Source of the DNA: Meconema thalassinum
Lineage: Eukaryota; Arthropoda; Insecta; Orthoptera; Tettigoniidae
Assembly (NCBI GenBank): GCA_946902985.2
Contig: OX336388.2
Span: forward strand, 1,499,802,545 to 1,499,866,544
Direction of reading: 5' to 3'
Length of the DNA stretch: 64,000 nt
Under the pieces are notes generated by a model. It was not told the origin of the DNA and did no database searches. It saw only the letters and a list, made by a program, of their open reading frames with translations. The stretch's first letter is position 1. Each line of letters opens with the position of its first letter. Below are positions 11,670 through 23,576 of this stretch, piece by piece. A program made the translations under genes and the position numbers.

Positions 11670-13189
11670 CAAGTAGTTCCGTGAAGAACTATACAGCCTA
11701 TTTTCATATATCCTGCTCATGTTAATTGTCTCTATCAACATACAAAATTTCAGTTTAATTGCTGAAACAGATTCGTAGATATTGAGAACCGTCTAAATAT
11801 TTCATATGGTCGCCAGGATGGATTTTTATTTTTGTACTATTACATTAAGATTATTGTGTACGTGTGGTATTCAAACTTCAATCGCATGATTAGAACACAA
11901 GAAGTAAAAACGAGATTTTAAAAGTACCCACACCAGCCATCTTGTGATTATGCAAACATGAAATAAATTACATGCCAGTGGATCAACATTTGTATAAGCA
12001 TTTAACGTGCAACGTTTCACGGCACTCGGATAGTTAATTCGCGAGAAACGTCCTTTTAAATATTTATACTTCGCGTCGCCGCCATGTTGGATTTGTGCTC
12101 ACCAGGTTACTGAAAGTCCTATAGGTGAACATATGTTGATAGTCTCTATGAACATTAAAAAAATCAGTTTGGTTGCTGTAAAAGATTCATAGATATTGAG
12201 AACCGTCTAAATATTTCGGAAGCTCGCCATTTAGGATTGTTATATGTATAGGCCATAGAGTTATTTACCATTCAAGGACAATTATTGCCTAGCTTCATTA
12301 TTCAAACTTTCACTTCGATCGCACGATTACGACACAAGAATAAAAACTTAATTTTAAAATTTCGCACAGCCGCCATCTTGAGGTTATGTAAACAATTGAA
12401 TTAAATTAGATGGCAGTGCATTACAATCTGCAAAATCATTTACTGTACCACATTTCACTGCGCTCAGAGAGTTATATCACGAGAAAAGTCTATTAAAATA
12501 TTTCAAATTCGCTTGGTCGCCATGTTCGTTTTGTACTTTACAGGTTTATGAAATATACATAGGTAAACTTGTATCAGTACCCTTTATCACCGTACAAGAT
12601 TGCATGATGATATCAGTAATAGTTTCGGAGATATAGAATGTCAGTGAAATATTTCGCACAGCCGCCATTTTGAGGTTATGTAAACAATTGAACTAAATTA
12701 GACTCCAGTGCATTACAATGTGTATAAACATTTGCTGTACCAAGTTTAATTACGTTTGGATAGTTAAATCGCGAGAAATGTCTATTTAAAAGTCTCAATT
12801 TCGCTTGGCCGCCATGTTGGTTTTGTAGTCACCAGGTTTTTGAAAGTCTCATAGGTGAACTTCTAGTAGTGCCCTTTATCACCGTACACAATTTCAGGGC
12901 GATATCGGTAATAGTTTCGGAGATATTGAATGCTAGTGAAATATTTCGCACAGCCGCCATGTTGGATTGGTGAGACGTAACAAAATTTGAAGGGCACGGT
13001 CGAGGTCGCCGGGAATAGTGCTATGAACTTACCGAGTTTCATTGGAATCGCTCCAGCCGTTTAGATTTTATTAGGGGGGACACATACACACCTCACACAC
13101 ACACACACACACACACGCGCGCACGCACACACACACGGACAAAAGGTGATCTAATAAGCCTATTTTTTTTTTCAAAATTGAAAATAGAC
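11670..13189. mobile_element. 1.5-kb non-coding repeat array inserted in Gypsy A LTR
   Basis: It is absent from the left LTR at the matching site (about 2693-2696) and possibly flanked by TAA. It has no coding capacity. A motif close to GCCGCCATNTTG recurs near 11936, 12077, 12227, 12370, 12516, 12664, 12810 and 12953, a spacing of about 141-150 bp. The units fall into three types in the order C-A-B, C-A-B, A-B. Near the right end is a stretch like GGAATCGCTCCAGCCGTTTA and then a CA repeat, as seen at 3' ends of some insect non-LTR elements. Its class is unresolved. Confidence 0.75.
13089..13134. repeat. (CA)n microsatellite
   Basis: Alternating CA/CG run in the tail of the array element, flanked by GGGGGGACACATACAC on the left and GGACAAAAGGTG on the right. 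Confidence 0.9.
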
Positions 13190-13391
13190 TAAAAATTAAG
13201 GTTTAAACGGTCAACGAATCTCCTCGGTCCTACCCTTGGATATAAATAAAATTAGGAGATCCTCGAAGAAAATTAAATTAAATAAAAACAGATTAGATTC
13301 GGTCATATATGATTATGTGATCCATTAAACACCCTGAATGTCCGTCAGGTGGTGTTTCCAGTCTATCACAAACACACTCACTTGAGATTAT

Positions 13392-15251
13392 TGACACGTG
13401 GATGGCCAGGGTGGATGGGCCAACTTTCCTTTATTTAGAGGTCCGCGTCGCTTCCACTGCAAAATCACCTCCTGAAGACATGCCCCAACAGAAAAACACC
13501 CAAAGGGGTGGAAGGAAGGTGGAGAAGAGGGGAACGCACAGGCTATTCTACAGACACCCCCCAATAACTAATGGAATTGTCGCCGACGAAATAATGCCAC
13601 AACAGTTGCTTAAAAATATAAAATAAAAATTTAATTGTTAAAATTTAAGGAAGACCTCCACCAGAAAACAGAACATGCATCAACCAGCATAATTTACAAG
13701 GAAGGCAAGAGACCGCTTAACATGTTTGCTTACAAAGCAAACAAAAAGAAAAGAATTAAATTAAAATTAAAATGTTAAAGCCCAAAGATTAAAATAAAAT
13801 TACAGGCATAATTAAATGAGAAAGGGCTTGATAATTTACAAGGGAGTGCAATACCGATCCGACATGCAGAGATCCAGGCCACGCCATAAAACGAAAAAAA
13901 AAAAAAATTAATAAAATAAAATTGGATCAGAAAATAAATCTATAATTTGCATGGCGGAGAAAAACACAGGAACGTTCACCAAAAACACAAAGTTAAACCA
14001 ATAAGATTAATAAAAAAAATATTAAGCTAACACCACAACACGTTTGAGTTTTGCGGTCGACGCCAAGAGACTGCACTCAAGACCAGGATGCATTTCGGCG
14101 AAACAAAAACAAAACAAACATGGCCACAAAAACAGACGACCACATGTCAAATCGAAATTACGGCAAAGAATTAGCATTAAATTAATTTTAAAATCACCGG
14201 AAAGAAATGAAATGAGGAAAACAGTTACATCTAAATACTATTAATGTGAGGCTGGAGCATCGGATCGTAAAACAGATTAATAACATGCCAATCCCAAGAT
14301 TGACAAAAGAAAATAAATAATAATTTAATACGTAAATTAAACTTAGAAATGTGTCTCCAGAAGGTACGAAGAAAAATAACAAAATTGATATATATCTGGT
14401 AACATTATTAAAACATAAATTTAAAAAATTAGGCCTACCAGGCGAAACAAAACACAGCATCACAACATACATGTAAGGTCAATATTGGAGCTCCCATAAT
14501 AAAATAATAAAAAAATTATAACGTACCTTAAAACTTCACAGTGGAGACACAATAAAAATAAAATAATTCACACACAAACCAAATAACATTATACGGCACT
14601 ATATTGCCTGAAAATGGCCCACCCAACCATGCTTCGTTTGAAGTCACAAGCACTGGTCTGCATCGAGATGCGATTCTATATCACTTTCATCTTCCAGGCG
14701 AAAGGAAGAAATTAAATTCTTATGTAGCACAGGCGTTTCCTTTTCTTGAATATGTATTCATTTTTCGTAAAAGCTAGGGGCCAATGCCCCCTAGCCCACG
14801 AAGAGATACTCTGTCACACCAGCTGGCTAGTTGCTTCTTAGACGACAGACAATCTGTTCACAAGATGGCGGAGAATCACACGTCAGATACCGAACTGCAT
14901 TCATATAAATTGTTATTGTTCAATCAAGGCTTGACACATCAAGCAACAATGTGATTATTAAGTAATTAATTTGGCGGTATCATAAATACACAGTCCTTTG
15001 TTTCATGACGTAGAATATAATAAATAGCCTTCAAATATGACACGAATAGAATTAGTTTATAAGGCACCATCAACACACTCTAGTGGTGAAGAAGAGGGAA
15101 CTACGGCTAGCTGCACCGAAGTCCGATAGCAGCTGCCATCTCCTGTTCACTTGCGGAACTAAGCCATCCAGGCAGTCGTTTCAAAGGTCGAGAAGTCACA
15201 TCCAAGGAAGATACATATTTGAAAACGTTGGTACGGGCAATGCACGTAACA
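13392..15251 (-). repeat. Gypsy B 3' LTR (1860 bp)
   Basis: Pairs with 21231-23089. By eye there are about 25-30 substitutions plus a few indels in A-runs, about 1.5% divergence. The short frames that appear in both copies are paralogous LTR sequence, not genes. Confidence 0.92.
14773..14795. promoter_or_regulatory. Conserved LTR hairpin (Gypsy B, 3' LTR)
   Basis: GCTAGGGG (14773-14780) pairs perfectly with CCCCTAGC (14788-14795) around a 7-nt loop. The other LTR has the same stem at 22611-22618 and 22626-22633 with a substitution only in the loop. A role in RNA 3' processing or dimerisation is a guess. Confidence 0.6.
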
Positions 15252-15270
15252 GTCTCCCTCCCTTAAGCGT
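15252..15270 (-). other. Gypsy B polypurine tract
   Basis: Minus-strand AAGGGAGGGAGAC abuts the 3' LTR, consistent with plus-strand priming and minus orientation. Confidence 0.8.
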
Positions 15271-16032
15271 GAACACCGTTCACGAATATGCCTAGGCATA
15301 GGCAGTACTCCAAAAGTAGTCGATTCACCAATCATGTTTCCAGAAGATAATGTTCACCAGTTAACTCCAATTGATGGACGAAACCGCATCGTTTTGGTTA
15401 GGGAGAGTGCAGGGTCAGATTATCAGTGAAGGGATAATTGATCACCTCGCAAACTACTTAGTTAACAGCTTCACTGTGTCCATAAGTCTTCAGAAATGCA
15501 GAACACCAGCACCAGCAGTGCTTTCATAGTCCAAGACACGTTAGGTAAATTTTCAATAAGTCCAATGTAGTTCGCTTTAGACGAAGTAGGTGGAAGCAAT
15601 GTGCCAGATATCATTCGACGCGTGGGCAGCCATTTACAAAACAGAAGTTAATCTTATTACAAAAAAAAATTACAGAAATTACAATTTCTTACTACATTTT
15701 ACAAAAGAGAAACAAAGTTGAATTTAAAAGAAGAAAATATTTCTGACCATGATCTAGATCCGTGCTTACAAAATTTCATTAACAAGTTTACCTTTTTACA
15801 GACTAGAAGTACCTTTCAAGATTACATGGGTTAGGTCTCCCACCGAGTCCAACTTACATGTTAGCATCTTCAATGAAAACATCAAAATTTAGTTTCAATT
15901 TTACAATATACCATAAAATGGGAATTACCCAACGGTTACAGTTTGTATCCCAGCAAAGTTTTTAAACCCAATTAAATTCAAAATTCCAGAAGGAACAGAT
16001 GCCTGAAGGCTTCAATGAAGTTTAGGGATACT
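15271..16032 (-). other. Gypsy B 3' untranslated stretch
   Basis: About 760 bp between the end of integrase and the polypurine tract. I see no coding frame, repeat or env-like segment. Confidence 0.5.
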
Positions 16033-19000
16033 CTACATTATACATAATCGGTTTAAAAATTTATGGTAGCATTTCCTCATTAGAAACCTCTCCACCTTAA
16101 TGTGCGACAGATGCACTCTGGAAATTTTGTTGGCCTTAGGGTTTCTAATAAGCAGAGTAACGGGAGTCAGGAATGCCTCTACATAACATGGGCCTTTAAA
16201 ACGAGGGGTCAACTTGCTTGAAACTAGATTACTGACGCCCTTGGGCTCGAAATTGCGAACGTACACAACATCACCAATTTCCAAATCAGTTGGCTTGCTA
16301 CAGGCACTGTGTAGCGTGGCAAGTTGGTCATGTGATACCTTAATATTCTCTCTAGCCTTGTCGAATTTCGCCCTCATATCCTCGGGCGTGAAACTGTCTG
16401 GAAGGAGATGGTGCAGGTTCCACAGATTAGACAACGGAGAATTAGCCATAAACGAAAACAGTAACGAAAAAGGGGTGGCTTGCGTGCTCTCGTGCACGGC
16501 GGTGTTGAAAGCAAAATTGAGCCAATGCAAATTAGAATCCCACTTGGAATGGTCGTCGTGGTGGAAAGCAATCAGAGCAGAACGGAGATTACGATTGACT
16601 CGCTCAGCGAGAGACGGGTTAGGAAAATAGGGAGTGGTGGTTACATGAGAAATAGCATAATCAAACAAGAATTGACGGAACTGATGAGATACAAAGCACT
16701 TGGCATTATCAGATACCAGGTACTGACATGGCCCAAAAGATGAAAAGATGGAATTAAGACACTTTATGACGGAACTGGTCGTAGCCTGTCTGGTGGGGAA
16801 AATCCAACAAAACCGGGTGAAACCGTCAGTGCAAACAAGCGCAAATTGGTTTCCCCGACCAGAGCGAGGGAACGGACCAACATGGTCGATAAAAAGCCTC
16901 TCCATGGGTCTAGATGCCGGTTCAGATGACAACAGGCCAACCTAAGTAGAAACCGGAGGTTTGCTAATACTACATGCAGCACAATTTCTAATGAGCCTCC
17001 TGATGTCGCCATCCATAGCTTGCCAAATGAAGAACTGTCTGATTTTAGTTCGGGTCTTGAATACTCCTAGGTGGCCACCAATAGGAGATTCGTGATAGTA
17101 ACGAAAGATTTCCGGAATGAGGACCGACGGGAGCACAATTTTAGGTAGACGGTCATGACGAGATGAACAACACAATACACCATCCTTTAGAGAGTAGGGC
17201 TTGATCACTTCACCAGAATTGATTCGGTCAATTAGGCTAGATAAGGAGGGATCTTCTTTCTGGAATCTCCTTACATCTTCAAAAAGCACAGGGAAATTGC
17301 TGAGAACGACATTGACATAATTTACAGGGGATGCAAGGTTTACGGGTTCACATCCTTGAATTTCCTCTTCGGCTGTTTCCTCATACATGCGGCTTAATGA
17401 ATCAGCTACCGCATTTTCGGACCCACGAATATGGTGGACAGTGAACTGGAACGACAGAATCCTAGTTGCCCATCTGGCAACCCTACCAGTTTTACGGGGT
17501 TTCCCTAACACCCGGCTCAAGGCTTGGTTATCGGTCTCAAGGAGAAACTTAGTGTGCTCAAGATACATACGGAATTTTTCCAGGGCGAACAACACTGCTA
17601 AACCCTCAAGTTCGTATATGGAATACTTCCTCTCTGCGTCCGTTAAGGTACGAGAAGCGTATGCAATGGGTTGCCTACCCAGATCAGATTCTTGCAGTAG
17701 GACACAACCAACACCACGACCAGACGCATCAGTCTGCACAATGAACTGCTTCCCAAAATCCGGAATGGCTAATACAGGGGCGTTAGAGAGCGCAAGCTTA
17801 AGATCTTCGAAGGCTGCCTGCTGAGAGGGACCCCACTCAAACTTCACAGCCCTTTTGCGTAATTGATTTAGAGGAGCAGCACGGTCGGCAAAGTTACTGA
17901 TGAACTTACGGAAGAAGTTCACCATACCAATGTAACGAACAACACCCTTGGCGTTCTTGGGTGGTTTAAATTCTCTGATGGCCTGAGTACGAGATTGGTC
18001 CACGGAGATACCAGATTCAGAAACAGTATGTCCCAAGAAGGAAATTTTGGGCTTGGCAAAGGAAACCTTGGACAATTTGACGGTAAGGCCAGCGTCACGC
18101 AATCGATCAAGTACAACCTTCAGATGATCAACGTGTTCCTCGAAGGACTCAGAATAGATCACCACATCGTCAAGTTAGTGGTACACAAATTTGAATTTAA
18201 ATTCTGAAAACACCTTGTCCAGAAGTCTGCTCAACACAGCGGCTCCGGTGGACAGGCCAAACGGGACACGGGCATACTCAAACAGGTTCCAGTCAGTGGA
18301 AAAAGCAGTAACATGCCTGGATTCCGGAGAGAGGGGAATTTGGAAGTTAGAAGAATTTAAATCGAGGATCGTGAACACCTTCGCGTTGCGAAACCAACTA
18401 AAACATGTGTGAAGGTCCGGCAAAGGGATGGACTGCAAAACAACCTTTTGATTAAGAGCCCTATAGTCGACCACCGGCCGAAAACCACCGTTAGGTTTTG
18501 GCACTAGGAATACAGGGGATGAATAGGCAGAGATAGAAGGTTGGATTACACCTTCTTCCAACATCTTATCGATGATCTTACGAAGTTCAGCCATCTTGGG
18601 CGGTGCAAGGCGATACGGGCTGGAACGCACCGGCACAGAATCGGTTAGCTCAATCTTGTATTCCATCAAATGGGTTACACCCAACTTGTCAGTAAATAAA
18701 TCGCTATACTCCTGACATAACCTCTTTATGGCATCCTTTTGAAGACTCGTTAAATTTTCAAGATCGAGATCCTCAATAGTCATAGGTTCACTAACAGAAT
18801 TGACCGCAGGAGAAGATAAAACCGGGTTAAACGATAACTTACTCTGCGGATTAAACTTAAACCATAAGTTGCGAGCACCAAAATCAAGAAGCATACCAAC
18901 GTGTGACATGAAATTAGCTCCAATGACCACAGAACAAGAAAGATTTCTGGCAACAAAAAATTTAAACTTCCAAGAAAAATTTAGAATATGAATTTTGACT

Positions 19001-19497
19001 GTCATACTACCCAAAATATTTAAGTTTGAACAGTTTGCCCAAATAAAAGATTCATTGTTACGCTCTAACTCAGGAAATTTGCAAACACTCTTCATAGATA
19101 AAAAACAGTCCTCGCTTATAAAGGATGCGACACTACCAGAATCAAGCAATGCAGAAACGGGCTCGTCATTAACACACATTTCAATAAACGGGGATATTCC
19201 TTTAGCCACAGGAGAAATTCCAAAATCATTATTCACTCTAAAACGATTACAATTAGATGACGAGGACACCCGCACTACAGGTTTCACATTATGTTTAGAA
19301 TTAGGCTGACTTGCCACGACATTGCTCACCGACAGGTTAGGTAGGTCAGAGACATAAGCAGAATTAGCACGTGAAGATTTAGTTTTCAACGAGTTATCAA
19401 AATTTTCATTAGTAGGGCGACCAGAAACTTCACAGGGTTTTCCCAAACTCTCATGCACAGAAATATCCTTAGAAGTAACATCCGAATTGGTCTCCAC
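16033..19497 (-). pseudogene. Gypsy B pol (protease-RT-RNase H-integrase) with two internal stops
   Basis: One continuous frame of about 1155 codons. Protease: ALLDSGSVASFIS (about 19150-19110). RT: LEEGVIQPSISAYSSPVFLV, GGFRPVVDYRALN, FTILDLNSSNFQIPL, then TAA at 18175-18177 exactly where the Tyr of YLDD belongs, and LDDVVIYS resumes at once. RNase H: FIVQTDASGRGVGCVLL, YELEGLAVLFAL, LETDNQAL. Integrase: zinc domain H...H then CAACSISK, a TAG at 16942-16944, and core LFIDHVGP, LVSDNAKCF, SLAERVNRN. There is no early ATG; translation would have to pass the TGA after gag. Apart from these stops it is intact. Confidence 0.92.
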
Positions 19498-19506
19498 AAC
19501 ATTTCG

Positions 19507-20586
19507 TCATTGGCGATACATAACCTGGTTACTCGGACACACCTTCTTGACCTGTCCCACGCCACCGCACGTGTGGCACTTAATATTGGGTCTTGGATGA
19601 AACATAACCTTAGGAGGAGGACGAGACATCAAGGAAGGAGGGGGACAAGACATCAAGGAAGGAGGAGGAACATTAGCTACACGAAGGGAATCTGCATGTT
19701 TCACAGCCATAGCCTCTATAATGACCTGTTTTAGCTCGACAAATGACGAAGGCCTGGTACACATAGTCATGTATGACCTATATTGAGGCGAAACCCCATT
19801 TACAATCGATGACACCAACTGTCGCTCAGTTAAAGGGGATGCAAATACCTGGGCATACACCTTAATGTCACTGACATAGTCGCGAAGTGACTCGTCCAAC
19901 CTTTGGACACGATACAAGAACTTTTGCTCAAGAGTACTAAGGGCACTCGCAGGGACAAAAAAACACAACACTTCCCTAATGAACATGGCTAAGGACATGC
20001 GGAGGTGGATAGCTTCAATTAGCTTATCGCGCAGCATACCGGATGCAACACGATACAAAAGTTGAAAAATCTGAATTTCCGACATCCCAAAAATCGAGGC
20101 ATGGTTTCCCAATTCGACCACTTGTTTTAAAAATAGGACCACTTGGGTAACGTCATCTAGGTTGAAACTCTTCAACTTAGCTAAGAAACCAGAAATAGGA
20201 TGAGGAATCGACCCATAATTAACGGTAGGCGAGTATGTAGTATTTGGAAAAGAGACATTGTTACCAGGGTAGCCCGCTCGCACACCCTCTACAGGAGACA
20301 AAACATTTACATTGCTAGAGAAAGAACCGGGATGCAATGGGTCGGCAGGACCCAGGAAATCATTAGGTGACCTAACATGAGAAGAATGACCGTATGCAGG
20401 GTTAAGAAGTCTGGGCGAGCCGGAACCAGATAATAGAGGGGCAGGCAAACCACTACTAGTAATCGATCCCAAAACCTCAGACCTAGTAAACAGAGGTGAT
20501 TCACGTTCAACCCCAGAAGAACTCTCCAAATTCACAAGGTTATCTCTTAAGTCAATTAAATCGAAAACACTATTATTGTCGGCCAT
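19507..20586 (-). CDS. gag: Gypsy B Gag
   Basis: Capsid and nucleocapsid precursor, 359 residues from an ATG at 20586. The first 130 residues are Ser/Pro/Asn-rich, followed by a helical capsid-like core (FLAKLKSFNLDDVTQVVLFL, RDKLIEAIHLRMS, LDESLRDYVSDIKVYA). Near the C-terminus is a zinc knuckle spaced C-x2-C-x4-x-x4-C in which the usual His is Gln (CHTCGGVGQVKKVC). The frame ends at a TGA at 19507-19509 and pol follows in the same frame. The frame is otherwise open, so it may still be translated. Confidence 0.85.
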   Translation of the reverse strand: MADNNSVFDLIDLRDNLVNLESSSGVERESPLFTRSEVLGSITSSGLPAPLLSGSGSPRLLNPAYGHSSHVRSPNDFLGPADPLHPGSFSSNVNVLSPVEGVRAGYPGNNVSFPNTTYSPTVNYGSIPHPISGFLAKLKSFNLDDVTQVVLFLKQVVELGNHASIFGMSEIQIFQLLYRVASGMLRDKLIEAIHLRMSLAMFIREVLCFFVPASALSTLEQKFLYRVQRLDESLRDYVSDIKVYAQVFASPLTERQLVSSIVNGVSPQYRSYMTMCTRPSSFVELKQVIIEAMAVKHADSLRVANVPPPSLMSCPPPSLMSRPPPKVMFHPRPNIKCHTCGGVGQVKKVCPSNQVMYRQ

Positions 20587-21210
20587 TTAAAAAAAACACA
20601 GAATGCAGACAGACAATACAGAAGGAAACAAATTTTAGGAATTACGAGGACAGTTTACACTTTCACAACAATACCATAACTACCAATTACCAACACCATA
20701 GATTAGGCTGACACTCGAACACAGCCACCATACTACACAAAATCATGCACAATGCTGTCCAGAACTGCATACGTCACCGCCTGCTTGGCTCGAGAACAGG
20801 AAGCTAAATTACAAAAATTGGCACAAAACACATGGCGAACAGCTTCAGACAGGGCTCCAGGATGCCTTCACTCGTAGCATGTAGGCTATCAGAAAATTAC
20901 CAAATCCACATTTCCCATGCCAAGAACACATGCCAGCCACTTACCGAGCTTCTTCTTCAGTGGGGATGTTGTATTACAAACAGGATAAAATACAGCAGCA
21001 AACACCTCGCTTTGAACCGGTCACTTACATAACAGCACATGGATATTCAGAGGCAAACATGAAATTAAACAAACGACAAGGATTAGCTTTACATAACATC
21101 AAGTGCACTGACATGACATATCTCATCAACAACCGCTCCATCAGCACTAGAAGGGGCCAAAAAACGAGCCTGCAGGTATTGAGGAGGGGATAGTTACGGA
21201 AGCGAACTCG
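20587..21210 (-). other. Gypsy B 5' leader
   Basis: About 620 bp between PBS and gag start with no convincing frame. It presumably holds the packaging signal, but nothing specific is visible. Confidence 0.5.
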
Positions 21211-21227
21211 AGCTCGGTCTGCTACCA
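21211..21227 (-). other. Gypsy B primer-binding site (initiator tRNA-Met-like)
   Basis: Minus-strand TGGTAGCAGACCGAGCT starts 3 nt inside the 5' LTR. The first 10 nt fit the 3' end of animal initiator tRNA-Met (complement TGGTAGCAGAG, from general knowledge). The match stops there, so the tRNA assignment is tentative. Confidence 0.55.
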
Positions 21228-21230
21228 AAA

Positions 21231-23089
21231 TGGCACGTGGATGGCCAGCGTGGATGGGCCAACTTACCTTTATTTAGAGGTCCGCGTCGCTTCCACTGCA
21301 AAATCACCTCCTGAAGACATGCCCCAACAGAAAAACACCCAAAGGGGTGGAAGGAAGGTGGAGAAGAGGGGAACGCACAGGCTATTCTACAGACACCCCC
21401 CAATAACTAATGGAATTGTCGCCGACGAAATAATGCCACAACAGTTGCTTAAAAATTTAAAATAAAAATTTATTGTTAAAATTTAAGGAAGACCTCCACC
21501 AGAAAACAGAACATGCATCAACCAGCATAATTTACAAGGAAGGCAAGAGACCGCTTAACATGTTTGCTTACAAAGCAAACAAAAAGAAAAGAATTAAATT
21601 AAAATTAACATGTTAAAGCCCAAAGATTAAAATAAAATTACAGGCATAATTAAATGAGAAAGGGCTTGATAATTTACAAGGGAGTGCAATACCGATCCGA
21701 CATGCAGAGATCCAGGCCACGCCATAAAACGAAAAAAAAAAAAAAAATTAATAAAATAAAATTGGATCAGAAAATAAATCTATAATTTGCATGACGGAGA
21801 AAAACACAGGAACGTTCACCAAAAACACAAAGTTAAACCAATAAGATTAATAAAAAATATTAAGCTAACACCACAACACGTTTGAGTTTTGCGGTCGACG
21901 CCAAGAGACTGCACTCAAGACCAGGATGCATTTCGGCGAAACAAAAACAAAACAAACATGGCCACAAAACCAGACGACCACATGTCAAATCGAAATTACG
22001 GCAAAGAATTAGCATTAAATTAATTTTAAAATCACCGGAAAGAAATGAAATGAGGAAAACAATTACATCTAAATACTATTAACATGAGGCTGGAGCATCG
22101 GATCGTAAAACAGATTAATAACATGCCAATCCCAAGATTGACAAAAGAAAATAAATAATAATTTAAAACGTAAATTAAACTTAGAAATGTGTCTCCAGAA
22201 GGTACGAAGAAAAATAACAAAATTAATATATATCTGGTAACATTATTAAAACATAAATTAAAAAAATTAGGCCTACCAGGCGAAACAAAACACAGCATCA
22301 CAACATACATGTAAGGTCAATATTGGAGCTCCCATAATAAAATATAAAAAAAATTATAACGTACCTTAAAACTTCACAGTGGAGACACAATAAAAATAAA
22401 ATAATTCACACATAAACCAAATAACGTTATACGGCACTATATTGCCTGAAAATGGCCCACCCAGCCATGCTTCGTTTGAAGTCACAAGCACTGGTCTGCA
22501 TCGAGATGCGATTCTATATCACTTTCATCTTCCAGGCGAAAGGAAGAAATTAAATTCTTATGTAGCACAGGCGTTTCCTTTTCTTGAATATGTATTCATT
22601 TTTCGTAAAAGCTAGGGGTCAATGCCCCCTAGCCCACGAAGAGATACTCTGTCACACCAGCTGGCTAGTTGCTTCTTAGACGACAGACAATCTGTTCACA
22701 AGATGGCGGAGAATCACACGTCAGATACCGAACTGCATTCATGTAAATTGTTATTGTCCAATCAAGGCTTGACACATCAAGCAACAATGTGATTATTAAG
22801 TAATTAATTTGGCGGTATCATGAATACACAGTCCTTTGTTTCATGACGTAGAATATAATAAATAGCCTTCAAATATGACACGAATAGGATTAGTTTATAA
22901 GGCACCATCAACACACTCTAGTGGTGAAGAAGAGGGAACTTCGGCTAGCTGCGCCGAAGTCCGATAGCAGCTGCCATCTCGTGTTCACTTGCGGAACTAA
23001 GCCATCCAGGCGGTCGTTTCAAAGGTCGAGAAGTCACATCCAAGGAAGATACATATTTGAAAACGTTGGTACGGGCAATGCACGTAACA
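21231..23089 (-). repeat. Gypsy B 5' LTR (1859 bp)
   Basis: Starts TGGCACGTGG and ends GCACGTAACA as read on the plus strand. Partner of 13392-15251, with the same hairpin at 22611-22633. It should contain the promoter for minus-strand transcription; no clear TATA or initiator could be assigned. Confidence 0.92.
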
Positions 23090-23291
23090 ATTATGATTAA
23101 AGAAAAATCTAGAAAAAGATGTATCTTGCCTCGGTGTAAAAGTATAGATCTCCATTCTAACTAGTGCAACCAATGAGAAAAGTAATTAACTATATCACCA
23201 ATTATTAACAGTAATTATATCCGTAGGAATATTGGTCCAGCTTGACCACTAAATCAAGATTAAATTCACTATTTACAATTATTATACAACT
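23090..23291 (-). repeat. Gypsy A 5' LTR, piece 2 of 4
   Basis: Parallels 2893-3090 of the intact LTR. Bounded by the Gypsy B target repeat ATTAT (23090-23094) and the BEL target repeat CAACT (23287-23291). Confidence 0.9.
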
Positions 23292-23576
23292 TGTTCGCTT
23301 TTCGAATGTTTTTTGTTGGCTATGTTTCCCTTACGGTGTGAAACACACGTTCAATTTTTCTGCCCCATTATTTTAATTTCGTGAATTGCAGTCTGAACGC
23401 GGTGTTCTGATTTGTTTAATATTGGTGTTTCAATTTAATGGCTTTTCTGTAGTATTCATGTCTACTCACCTGTTTTCTGTAGTGTCTTTCTAGACGTACT
23501 ATACCGTCACATTGTCTCACGAGCACTGAGCTCTCTCCAGCGGTGACGCTCGCATTGTGCTTGGGGCTGCGCTGTG

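Larger units (their letters stand above)
11245..13391 (-). repeat. Gypsy A 5' LTR, piece 1 of 4
   Basis: Starts TGTCCCCGTTAACC and parallels 2267-2892. It is interrupted by the repeat array at 11670-13189 and cut at 13391 by Gypsy B. The Gypsy B target repeat ATTAT occupies 13387-13391. Confidence 0.9.
13392..23089 (-). mobile_element. Gypsy B: Ty3/Gypsy LTR retrotransposon, near-complete
   Basis: A 9.7-kb element with TG...CA LTRs at 13392-15251 and 21231-23089 and a 5-bp duplication ATTAT (13387-13391 and 23090-23094). It is inserted in the Gypsy A 5' LTR. Gag and pol share one frame on the minus strand, separated by TGA, and pol has two further stops. Between pol and the 3' LTR (15252-16032) there are about 780 bp without a gene; no env is seen. 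Confidence 0.93.

Noticed and set aside
11670..13189. CRISPR-like regular spacing of repeats
   Set aside because: Units are about 146 bp, diverged and contiguous with no unique spacers, in animal DNA. It is a satellite-like array, not CRISPR.
13402..13626. 74-codon frame found near the start of both Gypsy B LTRs (also 21241-21465)
   Set aside because: On the strand opposite the element's transcript and duplicated only because it lies in the LTR.
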